From contig JAKBXW010000005.1 in the NCBI GenBank assembly GCA_021840555.1, positions 1 to 44,002 of the forward strand: a stretch of DNA of 44,002 bases, given 5' to 3'. The DNA is from Nitrospirota bacterium (GTDB lineage: Bacteria; Nitrospirota; Leptospirillia; Leptospirillales; Leptospirillaceae). The notes under the pieces were generated by a model, which saw only the letters and a list, made by a program, of their open reading frames with translations, did not search any database and was not told the DNA's origin. Positions 31,440 through 40,307 of this stretch are shown here, piece by piece. Numbering within the stretch: position 1 is the stretch's first letter; the number at the start of each line of letters is the position of its first letter. Made by a program: the position numbers and the translations under genes.

Positions 31440-34427
31440 ATGAGTGCCGGGTCCAGTGCGGAGAGGATGCTCCGTTTCCTGAAACGCCATCGACTGACGG
31501 CCCTTTCCGTTCTTCTTGTTTTGACGGTCCTTGCCGGGGCGAAGGCGCTGACACTTCCGGTAGCCCTTTACCCCTCCATCGATTTTCCCAGAATTTCCGT
31601 GATCGTATCGACCCGGGATCTTCCATTTTCCCAGATGGAGGTCCGGGTCACCCGGCCTGTCTCGATGGCCCTTCGGGGGGTCACGGGGGTTCGGGAAGTG
31701 CGCTCTCGGACCTCCCGGGGCTCTTCCGAATTTTTTGTGCGCTTTTCCTGGGATACTCCCATGGTTCTGGCCCTTTCCAGAGTCAATCAGGCTCTTGCCC
31801 GCGTCCTCCCCGATCTGCCGCCGGGAACCCGGTCCCGGGCGATCCGGATGATTTCTGCCGACACGCCGGTCTATCAGATCGCCCTCACGAGCCGCTCGCG
31901 TTCTCCGTCGGAACTGACCGATCTGGCCCGTTATCGACTTCTGCCCTTCCTTGTGAATATCCCGGGGGTCTGGAAGGTCGAGATCGTTGGGGGCCAGGGC
32001 CGCGAAGTGCATGTGGAGGTCAATCCCTACGAACTGGCGAGCGCGGGAAAGAGCATGCAGGATGTTCTTGCGGCCCTTCCCGACCACAACCGTATCGGAG
32101 TGGTGGGCCGTCTTTCCGAATACCATCAGATTCTTCTGCTCGAGGTTCACAATGCCCTTTCGGGTCTCGATTCCGTTCGCCGTCTTTTTCTTCCGGGGTC
32201 GGGGCAGGCTCCCCTTCCTCTCTCCGAGGTGGCGACGGTCCGCTTCGGGATCCGCCCCGCGGACCGTATGGTCCGGGTCAGCGCATTCGGGGAGCCCGCC
32301 ATACTTCTGAACGTCTTTCGGGCCCATCGGGAAAACACCCTGGGCGTCGTCGACCGGATCGAGGCCCAAAAGAAAACACTGACACATCTACTGCCGCCGG
32401 GAGTGCAAAGCCGGGTGACCTATGATCAGGGGCATGTCATCGGTCAGGCGATATTCCATGTGTCGGTGGCTCTGCTCCTTGGGATCGGGGTCGCCTTTTC
32501 CGTGATATTACTCTTCCTCCGCCGCGTCCGGCCTTTTGTCCTCGTGGCGACTCTTGTCCCCATGATTCTTGTCCTGGCCCTGGGTCTTCTCGCCGTCTTT
32601 CATCAGTCGATCAACCTTCTGACATTGGGAGGCCTGGCGGCCGGCACAGGTCTTGTCATCGACGACTTCGTCGTGATTCTTGAAGGAGGCCGCCGCCTCC
32701 CCGTCCTTCTCCGTCCCTTTCTCTTTTCCTCTCTGGCTTCGATTGTCGTCCTGATTCCACTCTTCGGACTGGGGGGACTGGCCGGAGCCTTTTTCATGCC
32801 GCTTGCCCTGACGCTTCTTCTTCTTCTCGTCCTATCTCTTGCCGTCAATCTTTTCGTGACCCCCTCTTTTCTGGGGGAGGAAAGGGAAAGGCTCTCCGGT
32901 CGGAGAACGGAACTGTTTCTCGACAAGGTTTTCTCCATTCCCCGGTGGGGAGTGGTTGCGGCCCTGCTTCTCTTCTTTGCTGCTTCGGTCCTGGTTCTGC
33001 ATCGCGGCCTGGCGACGAATTTCATGCCCAGGATGGATGAGGGAGCCTTTCTGATCGACATTCATGCACCTCCGGGGACCTCGCTGGAAGACAGCGACCG
33101 GGCCTTTTCGAGAATCGAAACCTATCTCCGCACCTTGCCCGAGGTGGTTTCAACCTCCCGGAGGCTTGGAGCCGAAATGGGGTTCTACATCACGGAACCC
33201 ACCAAGGGAGACATCATCGTCCGTCTGTCGGACGATCGTCGCAGAACGGTCTTCCAGGTGATCGACCAGGTGCGTCAATATGTCCGGAAAACGGAGCCGG
33301 AACTTTCGGTGGAATTTCCCCAGATTCTCGAGGATATGCTGAACGACCTGATCGGGACGGAGGCTCCCGTGGTGCTTCGCATCCATGGCTCCGACAGGGC
33401 GCGCATGGAGGAGGCCGTTCCGGCGGTGATCTCCCTGCTGAAGAAGATTCCGGGGGTGGTCGATGTGGCGCGGAGCGAAAGACCCGTGCCCCCGGCTTCG
33501 CTCATTCATGTCGAAAGCGAACTGGCCGCCTCCTACCATCTGACTCCGCGACAGGTCATTGACGATCTGAGAACCGGGCTGTGGGGGGTTCCTGTGACGA
33601 CGGTCATGGAGGGGGAAATCCCCCGTCCCGTCCGCGTGATGGACGCCCCCCAGCCCTTTCGGACCCTCGAGGGAATCCGTCATTTCCCGGTCGAAACCCC
33701 AACGGGACTCATTCCTCTTTCCCGCATCGCCCGCTGGTCGGACGAGCCTGAACGATCCGAACTTGACGAACTGAACCTCGCTCCCGTCATTTCGGTGTCG
33801 GGACGCCTGTCCGGATCCGATCTTGGAACGGTCTCCGCCGGGATCGACCGCGCGTTGTCCCAGGTCTCCCTCCCCCCCTCTGTCTGGGTTGATCTGGGTG
33901 GATACGCGATCTGGCAGAAGAAAAGCTTCAGTCAATTGACCTCGGCGCTTCTCTTTGCCATTCTTCTCGTGGCAGGAGTGGTTTTTGCCCTTGGACAGCG
34001 CTTCGCCCCGCCTGTCATTCTTCTGGTCGGGGTCTTTTTCTCAGTGATCGCAGCGCTTCTAACGCTGACCATTTTCCATCATTCTCTCAACCTTTCCTCT
34101 TTTGTCGGTCTTGTTCTGGTTGCCGGTATTTCGGCAGAAAACGGGCTTCTCGTCATCGACCGGGCCCTCCAGTCCCCGGGGGATTCCCGGGAGCGCTTCA
34201 CTCGGGCCCTGTCCGACCGGATCGTCCCGCTTCTCATGACCCACATCGCGAATGCAATGGCCTTGCTCCCGCTCGCCGTCGCGGCGGGAGCCGGTCTCGA
34301 CATGGAGCGCTCCTTTTCGATCGCGGTGCTGGGAGGGCTCGCCGGCTCATTCCTCTCCTCCGTTTTTCTTCTGCCGATTCTCGGGTCTTCCTGGTTTGCG
34401 GCTTCTTTTGAAAGGACTCCCGAATGA
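31440..34427 (+). CDS. RND-family efflux permease
   Basis: Inner-membrane proton-driven pump of 995 residues, slightly shorter than AcrB. The two-fold RND layout is clear: helix 1 near 16-38, a periplasmic loop (YPSIDFPRISVIVS), helices 2-6, a second periplasmic loop, and helices 8-12. Helix 4 has the aspartate pair at 408-409 (GTGLVIDDFVVILEG), as in AcrB. In helix 10 the segment GISAENGLLVID has Glu900 where AcrB has Lys940. A drug/solute pump or a metal pump are both possible. The membrane-fusion protein follows with ATGA overlap. No outer-membrane channel gene is present. Confidence 0.88.
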   Translation: MSAGSSAERMLRFLKRHRLTALSVLLVLTVLAGAKALTLPVALYPSIDFPRISVIVSTRDLPFSQMEVRVTRPVSMALRGVTGVREVRSRTSRGSSEFFVRFSWDTPMVLALSRVNQALARVLPDLPPGTRSRAIRMISADTPVYQIALTSRSRSPSELTDLARYRLLPFLVNIPGVWKVEIVGGQGREVHVEVNPYELASAGKSMQDVLAALPDHNRIGVVGRLSEYHQILLLEVHNALSGLDSVRRLFLPGSGQAPLPLSEVATVRFGIRPADRMVRVSAFGEPAILLNVFRAHRENTLGVVDRIEAQKKTLTHLLPPGVQSRVTYDQGHVIGQAIFHVSVALLLGIGVAFSVILLFLRRVRPFVLVATLVPMILVLALGLLAVFHQSINLLTLGGLAAGTGLVIDDFVVILEGGRRLPVLLRPFLFSSLASIVVLIPLFGLGGLAGAFFMPLALTLLLLLVLSLAVNLFVTPSFLGEERERLSGRRTELFLDKVFSIPRWGVVAALLLFFAASVLVLHRGLATNFMPRMDEGAFLIDIHAPPGTSLEDSDRAFSRIETYLRTLPEVVSTSRRLGAEMGFYITEPTKGDIIVRLSDDRRRTVFQVIDQVRQYVRKTEPELSVEFPQILEDMLNDLIGTEAPVVLRIHGSDRARMEEAVPAVISLLKKIPGVVDVARSERPVPPASLIHVESELAASYHLTPRQVIDDLRTGLWGVPVTTVMEGEIPRPVRVMDAPQPFRTLEGIRHFPVETPTGLIPLSRIARWSDEPERSELDELNLAPVISVSGRLSGSDLGTVSAGIDRALSQVSLPPSVWVDLGGYAIWQKKSFSQLTSALLFAILLVAGVVFALGQRFAPPVILLVGVFFSVIAALLTLTIFHHSLNLSSFVGLVLVAGISAENGLLVIDRALQSPGDSRERFTRALSDRIVPLLMTHIANAMALLPLAVAAGAGLDMERSFSIAVLGGLAGSFLSSVFLLPILGSSWFAASFERTPE

Positions 34428-35446
34428 CGCGTGTCATTTGCGCCCTCATACTCCTGGGAATGCTTTCCGCCTGTCAGCGGACCCAGGAGCATCACCCGGT
34501 CTCTTCTCCCGGGTCGAGGATCGCCACGACTCCGATCCGGAAAGCTCTGGGTCCTCCCATGCGGACCCTCCTGGGCCAAGTGGCCTACGATCCGGCCTCC
34601 TTTGCCCAGGTGATGGCTCGGCTTCCGGCCCTTTCGGTTGTCTCCATCCGGATTTTTCCTGGGGATCGTGTTTCCCGGGGAGAGACGGTCATGGTTCTGA
34701 AGAGTCCGGACTTTCTCAGTGCCGAATCGGAGCTTTCGAGCATTCTTTCCAACCCGGGAGCGAACGGGCGGAAGGGGGTCGGAGGAATCCGTGTTCTGGC
34801 CGAACAGAAACTTCGCCTTCTCGGGGCCTCCCGGAAAGAGATCGCGCGTCTGGAACGGACGCGTCGGCCGGTTGATCGTTACGAAGTGCGATCGCCCCTT
34901 TCGGGAACCCTAATCCGGATTGGACCTTCCGAAGGAGCCCAGGTCCGGATCGGGGATCTCCTGTTCGAGGTGTCCGATCTTTCCAGACTCTGGGTCCAGG
35001 CCTTCCTGTACCCTGGCGAGGAGAAGGGGCTCCGGCGGGGTATGCCGGTTTCGATCGTTCCGCTCCACGAAGAAGGCCTGGTCGGCGCCGGCCGGATCCT
35101 CCGGATCGCCCCTTTCATCGATCCCAACACCCGGACGATTCCGCTGCGAATCTCTCTCGACAACGCCGGTGGACATTTTCGGCCGGACTCCTGGGTGCGG
35201 ATCCGCATTCCCGTCATAGAGGAGAAGTCGGCCCCGGTTTTCCTTGCCCCCGAAAGGGCGGTCGTCCGAACAAAGGAGCGAAAAACGGCGGTTTTTGTCG
35301 TAAGATCGGGGGGCCCGCCGACCCTGATTCCTGTCTCAGTACTGGGCCATCGGGGAGGCGATGTGGAAATTCGGGGAAATCTCGAAAGCGGGGACAGGGT
35401 GGTGACGGAAGGAATCCTCCCCCTCCTGTCACATGCCGGATCCTGA
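34424..35446 (+). CDS. Lipoprotein membrane-fusion protein of the RND pump
   Basis: Periplasmic adaptor of 340 residues. Lipobox LSAC with Cys17 anchors it to the inner membrane. The chain shows the usual adaptor parts: lipoyl halves (RIFPGDRVSRGETVMVLKSP and YEVRSPLSGTLIRIGPSEGA), a short helical hairpin between them, and a beta-barrel (RLWVQAFLYPGEEKGLRRGM). The end is the membrane-proximal domain (VSVLGHRGGDVEIRGNLESG). It overlaps the permease by ATGA and comes second, the reverse of the usual adaptor-permease order. Confidence 0.87.
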   Translation: MTRVICALILLGMLSACQRTQEHHPVSSPGSRIATTPIRKALGPPMRTLLGQVAYDPASFAQVMARLPALSVVSIRIFPGDRVSRGETVMVLKSPDFLSAESELSSILSNPGANGRKGVGGIRVLAEQKLRLLGASRKEIARLERTRRPVDRYEVRSPLSGTLIRIGPSEGAQVRIGDLLFEVSDLSRLWVQAFLYPGEEKGLRRGMPVSIVPLHEEGLVGAGRILRIAPFIDPNTRTIPLRISLDNAGGHFRPDSWVRIRIPVIEEKSAPVFLAPERAVVRTKERKTAVFVVRSGGPPTLIPVSVLGHRGGDVEIRGNLESGDRVVTEGILPLLSHAGS

Positions 35447-35527
35447 TTTGCCGGGGATTGCTCCTGGAACATGGTTGACCGGAGTGGGGGAATTTTTCGA
35501 TGATGGAAAAAATGAAAGGAACATCCT

Positions 35528-36178
35528 ATGGCCGATGACTCCGAAGACAATCTTCCCTCTCCCTGGCGGACCGGATCGCCTGCCCCGTGGATCCTGAAGA
35601 TCTTTGGAGGACCCCCGTCGGGCCTGTCGCAGTGGTTGACCCGCGCGGTTCTGGCCCTGGCCGTCCTGTCGCTCGGGCTTTTCACGGTGACGCGGCTCAT
35701 GCTGATTCACTGGGTCTTCCTGGTGCCGGCCTCGCTGGGTTCTCTCCTGGCCTTGGGAACCCTTTACGTCATTCTTGAAATGCGCCGTCCTCCCGTCGCC
35801 GTTCTCGAAATCCGGCCTGATTCGCTTGTGGTCCGACGCCCTGGACGGGAGGAGGAGGTCCTCTCCCTCGATGCCGTCGCTCTCAGGGAGATTCCCGGAG
35901 AATACCGGTTCGAGATTGTCCGGATGCCGGAGGAAAGTGTGGCGCTTTCCGTGGCCCGGGAGGCTGTCCGGGATGTCTCACTGTACGAAACGATCCGGAG
36001 ATTTTTGAGCCTGCCTCCTTTCAGGCGCCCCCCGGTCCCGGTCGCAACCTCCTCCCGGAGCCGGTTCTATCGCTGGTTCATCCTGTCCTGGAGTCTGATC
36101 ATCATGATCATGATCCTGTGGGCACTCTACGAGAACTATGCGGCCCCCAGGTCCTACGAGCCGTTCTCCAATCCCTGA
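35528..36178 (+). CDS. Membrane protein with PH-like domain, unknown
   Basis: Protein of 216 residues. Two hydrophobic segments (about 36-82) are followed by a soluble part of some 80 residues (AVLEIRPDSLVVRRPGREEE...) that resembles bacterial PH-like domains, and a final membrane segment (WFILSWSLIIMIMILWALYE). No firm family call. AAAGGAA precedes the ATG. It is 80 bases after the RND adaptor and may be in that operon. Confidence 0.65.
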   Translation: MADDSEDNLPSPWRTGSPAPWILKIFGGPPSGLSQWLTRAVLALAVLSLGLFTVTRLMLIHWVFLVPASLGSLLALGTLYVILEMRRPPVAVLEIRPDSLVVRRPGREEEVLSLDAVALREIPGEYRFEIVRMPEESVALSVAREAVRDVSLYETIRRFLSLPPFRRPPVPVATSSRSRFYRWFILSWSLIIMIMILWALYENYAAPRSYEPFSNP

Positions 36179-36189
36179 AAAACAGTCGG

Positions 36190-36205
36190 GACTCCGGCCG
36201 GAGTC
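36190..36205. repeat. Perfect 16-base palindrome upstream of ppsA
   Basis: GACTCCGGCCGGAGTC is a perfect palindrome, lying 12 bases after the 35528 gene and 19 bases before the -35 of the predicted ppsA promoter. It has no T-run, so it is not a standard terminator. Its core TCCGGCCGGA recurs in the ndh promoter. Confidence 0.6.
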
Positions 36206-36224
36206 TGCGAGTTTGCGGACTTCT

Positions 36225-36252
36225 TTGAACCTTGGGCCGGATTTGGTAGGAT
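36225..36252 (+). promoter_or_regulatory. Predicted promoter of ppsA
   Basis: TTGAAC (36225-36230) and TAGGAT (36247-36252) are 16 bases apart. Transcription would start near 36259, leaving a leader of about 135 bases in which no known riboswitch was recognised. Confidence 0.5.
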
Positions 36253-36394
36253 AGAAAATCCAAGGCGATATGCGAGGGTTGGGGGACCCGTCTTTTTTCA
36301 TCGACGATCAAAGGGACCGGGCCGGATTCTGCGGAAGCCCTCAAAGGGGCCACGTCAGAGCCGGCATCCGGGCGGACAACCAGAAAGGGACGAG

Positions 36395-38800
36395 ATGCGC
36401 TATATCCGGTTCTTCAATGAGATCAAACTTTCCGATATCCCCCTCGTGGGCGGAAAGAATGCCTCCCTGGGGGAGATGTTTCAGGAGCTCGTTCCGCAGG
36501 GGGTCAAGGTTCCCAACGGGTTTGCGATTACGGCCGACGCCTACTGGGACCTCCTCAAAAAGGGCGGGATCATGGAGACTCTCAAGGAGACTCTGAACGG
36601 TCTCGACCGCCACAACATCGCCGACCTCGAGCGACGCGGAAAGATGGCCCGGGACCTGATATTGGGTGTCAGCATCCCGGCCGACATGTGGGCCGAGATC
36701 GAAGAGGCTTACGGGCTACTGGCGAAGGAATACGGAGACTCGCCGGACGTGGCGGTCAGAAGTTCGGCCACGGCCGAGGACCTTCCAACGGCCTCCTTTG
36801 CCGGCCAGCAGGATACCTATCTCAACATCCGTGGTCTGCAGCAGCTCCGGGAGGCCTGTCTCAAATGCTTCGCCTCACTCTACACGGATCGGGCGATTTC
36901 CTACCGCGTCGACCACGGATTCGACCACTTTTCCATCGCCCTCTCCATCTGTGTGATGAAGATGGTCCGTTCCGACAAGGGGTCCTCGGGGGTCCTCTTC
37001 ACCCTGGACACCGAGACGGGATTCCGGGATGTGGTCTTCATTACCGGGGCCTACGGATTGGGCGAGAACGTGGTCCAGGGCAATGTTGATCCCGACGAGT
37101 TCTATGTCTACAAGCCCACCTTCAAGACCGGCCATCGTTCGATCATCCGGAAGAATCTGGGCAAGAAGCAGTTCCGGATGGTCTATGCCAGCGGGAACGC
37201 AAAGGTGACCGTTGCGAACGAGCGGGTTACCGCGGAGGAGGCCCAGACCTTCTGTCTCTCCGACGACGAAATCCTGACGCTCACCGATTATGCCATCAAG
37301 GTCGAGGAACACTACACCCGGAAAGCGGGAGTGGATCGGCCCATGGATATGGAGTGGGCCAAGGACGGCGTCTCCGGAGAGCTCTTCCTGGTCCAGGCCC
37401 GGCCGGAGACCGTCGAATCCCAGAAAAACAAGACGGACTTCCTCGAAGCCTATACCCTCGATGAAAAGAGCCGTGTCCTGCTTCGGGGCAAGGCGGTCGG
37501 ACAGCGGATAGCCTCGGGGAAGATCCATGTCATCCGGGATCTACGCCATATCCGTGACTTCAAGCCCGGAGAAATTCTGGTCGCCGAAACCACGACACCT
37601 GACTGGGAGCCGGTCATGAAGACGGCTGCGGCAATTATCACGAGCCGCGGAGGACGGACCTGTCACGCCGCCATTGTGAGCCGGGAACTCGGGATTCCGG
37701 CCGTGGTCGGAGCCGAAGGAGCAATCGACGCTCTTTCGTCCGGCCAGGAGGCGACCGTCTCCTGCGCCCAGGGAGACACCGGCATGGTCTACGAAGGGCT
37801 TCTGAAGTTTCATGTGGACCGGACCCAGCTCGACGCCTTCGCCCGCCCGAAGACCAAGGTCATGATGAACCTCGGAGATCCCGACCAGGCCTTTGGCCTT
37901 TCCTTCATCCCCAACGACGGAGTCGGTCTGGCCCGCATGGAATTCATCATCAACGGCTTCATCAAGATCCATCCGATGGCGCTTGTCCATCCGGAGAAGG
38001 TGACCGATCCTAAGGTCATGGCCGAAATCGAGTCGATGACGGCCGGATACCGGGACATGAAGGATTATTTTGTCGAGAAGCTGGCCTTTGGAATCGGCAC
38101 GATCGCAGCCGGCTTCTATCCCAAGCCCGTGACGGTACGCATGAGCGATTTCAAGAGCAACGAATACGCGAGCCTGATCGGAGGGTCTGCCTTCGAGCCC
38201 CACGAGGAGAACCCCATGCTGGGCTTCCGGGGGGCCTCCCGCTACATCAGCCCCCGGTATGAAGAGGGGTTTGCGCTGGAGTGCCAGGCGATCCGGCGGG
38301 TGCGGGACGTCATGGGGCTGACCAATGTCCGTATCATGATTCCCTTCTGTCGGACGCTGAAGGAGGCTCGGGGAGTCATCGAGGTTCTGGAAAAGAACGG
38401 TCTGAAGCGCGGGGTGAACGGCCTGGAGGTCTTCGTGATGTGCGAAATCCCGAACAATGTCATTCTCATTGACGAGTTCGCCAAATATTTCGATGGATTC
38501 TCCATCGGTTCGAACGACCTGACCCAGCTGACCCTGGGGGTGGACCGGGATTCGGAAATCCTGGCGGAGTCCTTCGACGAACGGGACGAGGGGGTTCAGT
38601 CCCTCATCCGCATGGCGGTCGAAGGCGCCAAACGGAACAAGGCCTACTCGGGCATCTGCGGACAGGCCCCCAGCGACTTTCCGGAAATCGCCGAAGCCCT
38701 GGTCCGTATGGGGATCGACTCGATTTCCTTGAATCCCGATACGGTCATAAAGACGACGCTCAAGATTCTCGAGGTGGAAAAGAGTCTCGGGAAGAGATAG
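36395..38800 (+). CDS. ppsA: Phosphoenolpyruvate synthase
   Basis: Enzyme of 801 residues that makes PEP from pyruvate with ATP hydrolysed to AMP and phosphate. The ATP-grasp domain comes first (LVGGKNASLGEM, VRSSATAEDLPTASFAGQQD). The swivelling phosphohistidine domain follows, with catalytic His424 in GGRTCHAAIVSRELGIPAVV. The PEP-binding barrel has GSNDLTQLTLGVDRDS and catalytic Cys755 in GICGQAPSD. PpsA fits better than PPDK because of this length and the N-terminal layout. In autotrophs the enzyme feeds carbon fixed as pyruvate into sugars. AAAGGGACGAG precedes the ATG. A terminator follows. Confidence 0.95.
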   Translation: MRYIRFFNEIKLSDIPLVGGKNASLGEMFQELVPQGVKVPNGFAITADAYWDLLKKGGIMETLKETLNGLDRHNIADLERRGKMARDLILGVSIPADMWAEIEEAYGLLAKEYGDSPDVAVRSSATAEDLPTASFAGQQDTYLNIRGLQQLREACLKCFASLYTDRAISYRVDHGFDHFSIALSICVMKMVRSDKGSSGVLFTLDTETGFRDVVFITGAYGLGENVVQGNVDPDEFYVYKPTFKTGHRSIIRKNLGKKQFRMVYASGNAKVTVANERVTAEEAQTFCLSDDEILTLTDYAIKVEEHYTRKAGVDRPMDMEWAKDGVSGELFLVQARPETVESQKNKTDFLEAYTLDEKSRVLLRGKAVGQRIASGKIHVIRDLRHIRDFKPGEILVAETTTPDWEPVMKTAAAIITSRGGRTCHAAIVSRELGIPAVVGAEGAIDALSSGQEATVSCAQGDTGMVYEGLLKFHVDRTQLDAFARPKTKVMMNLGDPDQAFGLSFIPNDGVGLARMEFIINGFIKIHPMALVHPEKVTDPKVMAEIESMTAGYRDMKDYFVEKLAFGIGTIAAGFYPKPVTVRMSDFKSNEYASLIGGSAFEPHEENPMLGFRGASRYISPRYEEGFALECQAIRRVRDVMGLTNVRIMIPFCRTLKEARGVIEVLEKNGLKRGVNGLEVFVMCEIPNNVILIDEFAKYFDGFSIGSNDLTQLTLGVDRDSEILAESFDERDEGVQSLIRMAVEGAKRNKAYSGICGQAPSDFPEIAEALVRMGIDSISLNPDTVIKTTLKILEVEKSLGKR

Positions 38801-38824
38801 CAGACTCCTTTTCTGAAGACATGG

Positions 38825-38872
38825 GAGCGCGGTCCGGAGGCAAGCACGACAACTCCGGGTTGCGCTCTTTTT
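38825..38872 (+). terminator. Intrinsic terminator after ppsA
   Basis: GAGCGC (38825-38830) pairs with GCGCTC (38862-38867), and inside it CCGGAG (38834-38839) pairs with CTCCGG (38853-38858). Five T residues follow (38868-38872). Confidence 0.7.
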
Positions 38873-38887
38873 GATTCCGGAGGTTGG

Positions 38888-39676
38888 ATGCGATCAAAGA
38901 GGCTCTCTTTTTTCCCGGGATTTCACCATATTCTATCGTTACTCCTGCTGCCCCTCTCGATCTTTAGTTCCACGAAGGTCCTGGCGGATTCCGCCCCGGT
39001 CTTTGAGCTGTCCGGGGGGGAGCTGATCTTTTCGCAGCAGGCGGCATTCTATGATGCCATGGCGGGAGAACTGATTCCACTCCCGGCTCTGGCACTCCTC
39101 GCCTCGGGGCCGACCCCGGCCTATTTTCACCTTTTTGTCGCCGGGAACGTCATCTCCTTCAATCAGCCGGCCCTCTCCCCCCAGGTGTCGGTGGATGGGC
39201 TGACGCGCCAGTCCTATGTCGGAGGTGTGGCCGCCGTGGGTCTCCGGATTCCGGCGTCCTGGGGGTTCTGGGAGGGCGACGTGGGGGGCGCCTGGTTCAA
39301 TGTCGACCAGACCCTGACTCCGGTGAGCACCATCGGAGGCGTGTACCTGCAGACCGAACTGGTTCTCGACAGGATCGGTCCGGGGAGTCTCGACCTTTTC
39401 GGAAGCTATATCGGGAGCATTAATTATCTTTTGGGGGAAGGGCGCTACCAGCTGAATGCAGGGAGCCTTTTGGAAGGCAGGGTCCTTTTTTATGCGGGAC
39501 CGGAGGTGATCGGCCAGGGAAACCAAAGTTACGAAGCTGTTCAGGCCGGAGGCATTCTTTCTGCCGAGGTTCTTCCGGTCCATACCATTTTTTCCCTTGA
39601 GGCGGGTCTTCTCAACTCCTCGGTCTGGCCAGGAATCGGAGGATACGAAGGATTCTCCTTTTATTACTCCTACTAG
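38888..39676 (+). CDS. Exported, possible outer-membrane barrel protein (BcsS-like?)
   Basis: Protein of 262 residues with a signal peptide (to about residue 34, ...KVLADS). The rest is rich in Gly and aromatic residues with alternating strand-like segments, ending SFYYSY, as outer-membrane barrels do. The segment GRVLFYAGPEVIGQGNQSYEAVQAGG resembles BcsS, a protein found with cellulose synthesis genes, but the match is from memory and weak. No cellulose gene is in the window. GGAGG precedes ATG 38888. Confidence 0.6.
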   Translation: MRSKRLSFFPGFHHILSLLLLPLSIFSSTKVLADSAPVFELSGGELIFSQQAAFYDAMAGELIPLPALALLASGPTPAYFHLFVAGNVISFNQPALSPQVSVDGLTRQSYVGGVAAVGLRIPASWGFWEGDVGGAWFNVDQTLTPVSTIGGVYLQTELVLDRIGPGSLDLFGSYIGSINYLLGEGRYQLNAGSLLEGRVLFYAGPEVIGQGNQSYEAVQAGGILSAEVLPVHTIFSLEAGLLNSSVWPGIGGYEGFSFYYSY

Positions 39677-39749
39677 AGGGGAGACCGCCCGAAGGAAAGG
39701 TATGCTTCCTTCTCCCCGAAAGAGCGAGAAGAAAGCGTTTTCCTCTAAA

Positions 39750-40205
39750 TCAGGGAGTCGGGAGGGGGGGAGGCGGAGTCCCTCCAGGTGGCGGTGGAGG
39801 CACCGTTCCCGGAGGAGGAGGTGGTGGGGCTCCTCCAGGTGGAGTTGGCGGAGGGATGGTTCTTGTCGCCACCCCTGAAACCAGTGCTCCATGCTGGCTG
39901 GCAATTCCCGACAGCTTCTGTCCCGTCATGCCCGATTGCGCGTCCTTGGAAATGGTCTGACCCTGGGTCGAGGCGACGCCCGAGACGGTCTGGCCAAAGT
40001 TGGCCGGAGAGGGACTCATGTGAATTTGGCCGAGGTTGGCCGCTCCCTGGGGATGGGGATGAGGATGCACGGCCGGATGGACGGGTGGGTGGACGGGCGG
40101 TGATACTCCCCCGGGATGAGCCAATGCCGGACGGGACAAGAGCAACAAAGACAGGATGGCTCCGGCCAGAAATCCTTCCGGGCATCCCGACGACTGGACG
40201 CTCAT
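39750..40205 (-). CDS. Exported His/Pro-rich protein, unknown
   Basis: Protein of 151 residues with a signal peptide (cleavage likely after ALA, residue 29). The mature protein starts with a His-Pro repeat (HPPVHPPVHPAVHPHPHP). A middle part (FGQTVSGVASTQGQTISKDA, then SGIASQHGALVSGVAT) and a Pro/Gly tail (PPPTPPGGAPPPPPPG) follow. The His repeat could bind metals such as Cu, Ni or Fe, and the Pro tail may span the wall or periplasm. No family known. GGAG precedes ATG 40205. Confidence 0.6.
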   Translation of the reverse strand: MSVQSSGCPEGFLAGAILSLLLLSRPALAHPGGVSPPVHPPVHPAVHPHPHPQGAANLGQIHMSPSPANFGQTVSGVASTQGQTISKDAQSGMTGQKLSGIASQHGALVSGVATRTIPPPTPPGGAPPPPPPGTVPPPPPGGTPPPPLPTP

Positions 40206-40307
40206 AACAATCTCCTTTCTCCAGGAAACCTTCCTTTAGCAAGAATACCCCTCATTTGGACGCACGACAAGAAGCTGCCTTGTGACCATCATCACAGGAA
40301 ATGGTGG

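Noticed and set aside
39678-39717. Imperfect hairpin between the 38888 gene and the His/Pro-rich gene
   Set aside because: The stems pair (GAAGGAA with TTCCTTC), but there is no T-run on either strand and an eight-base bulge, so I do not call it a terminator.
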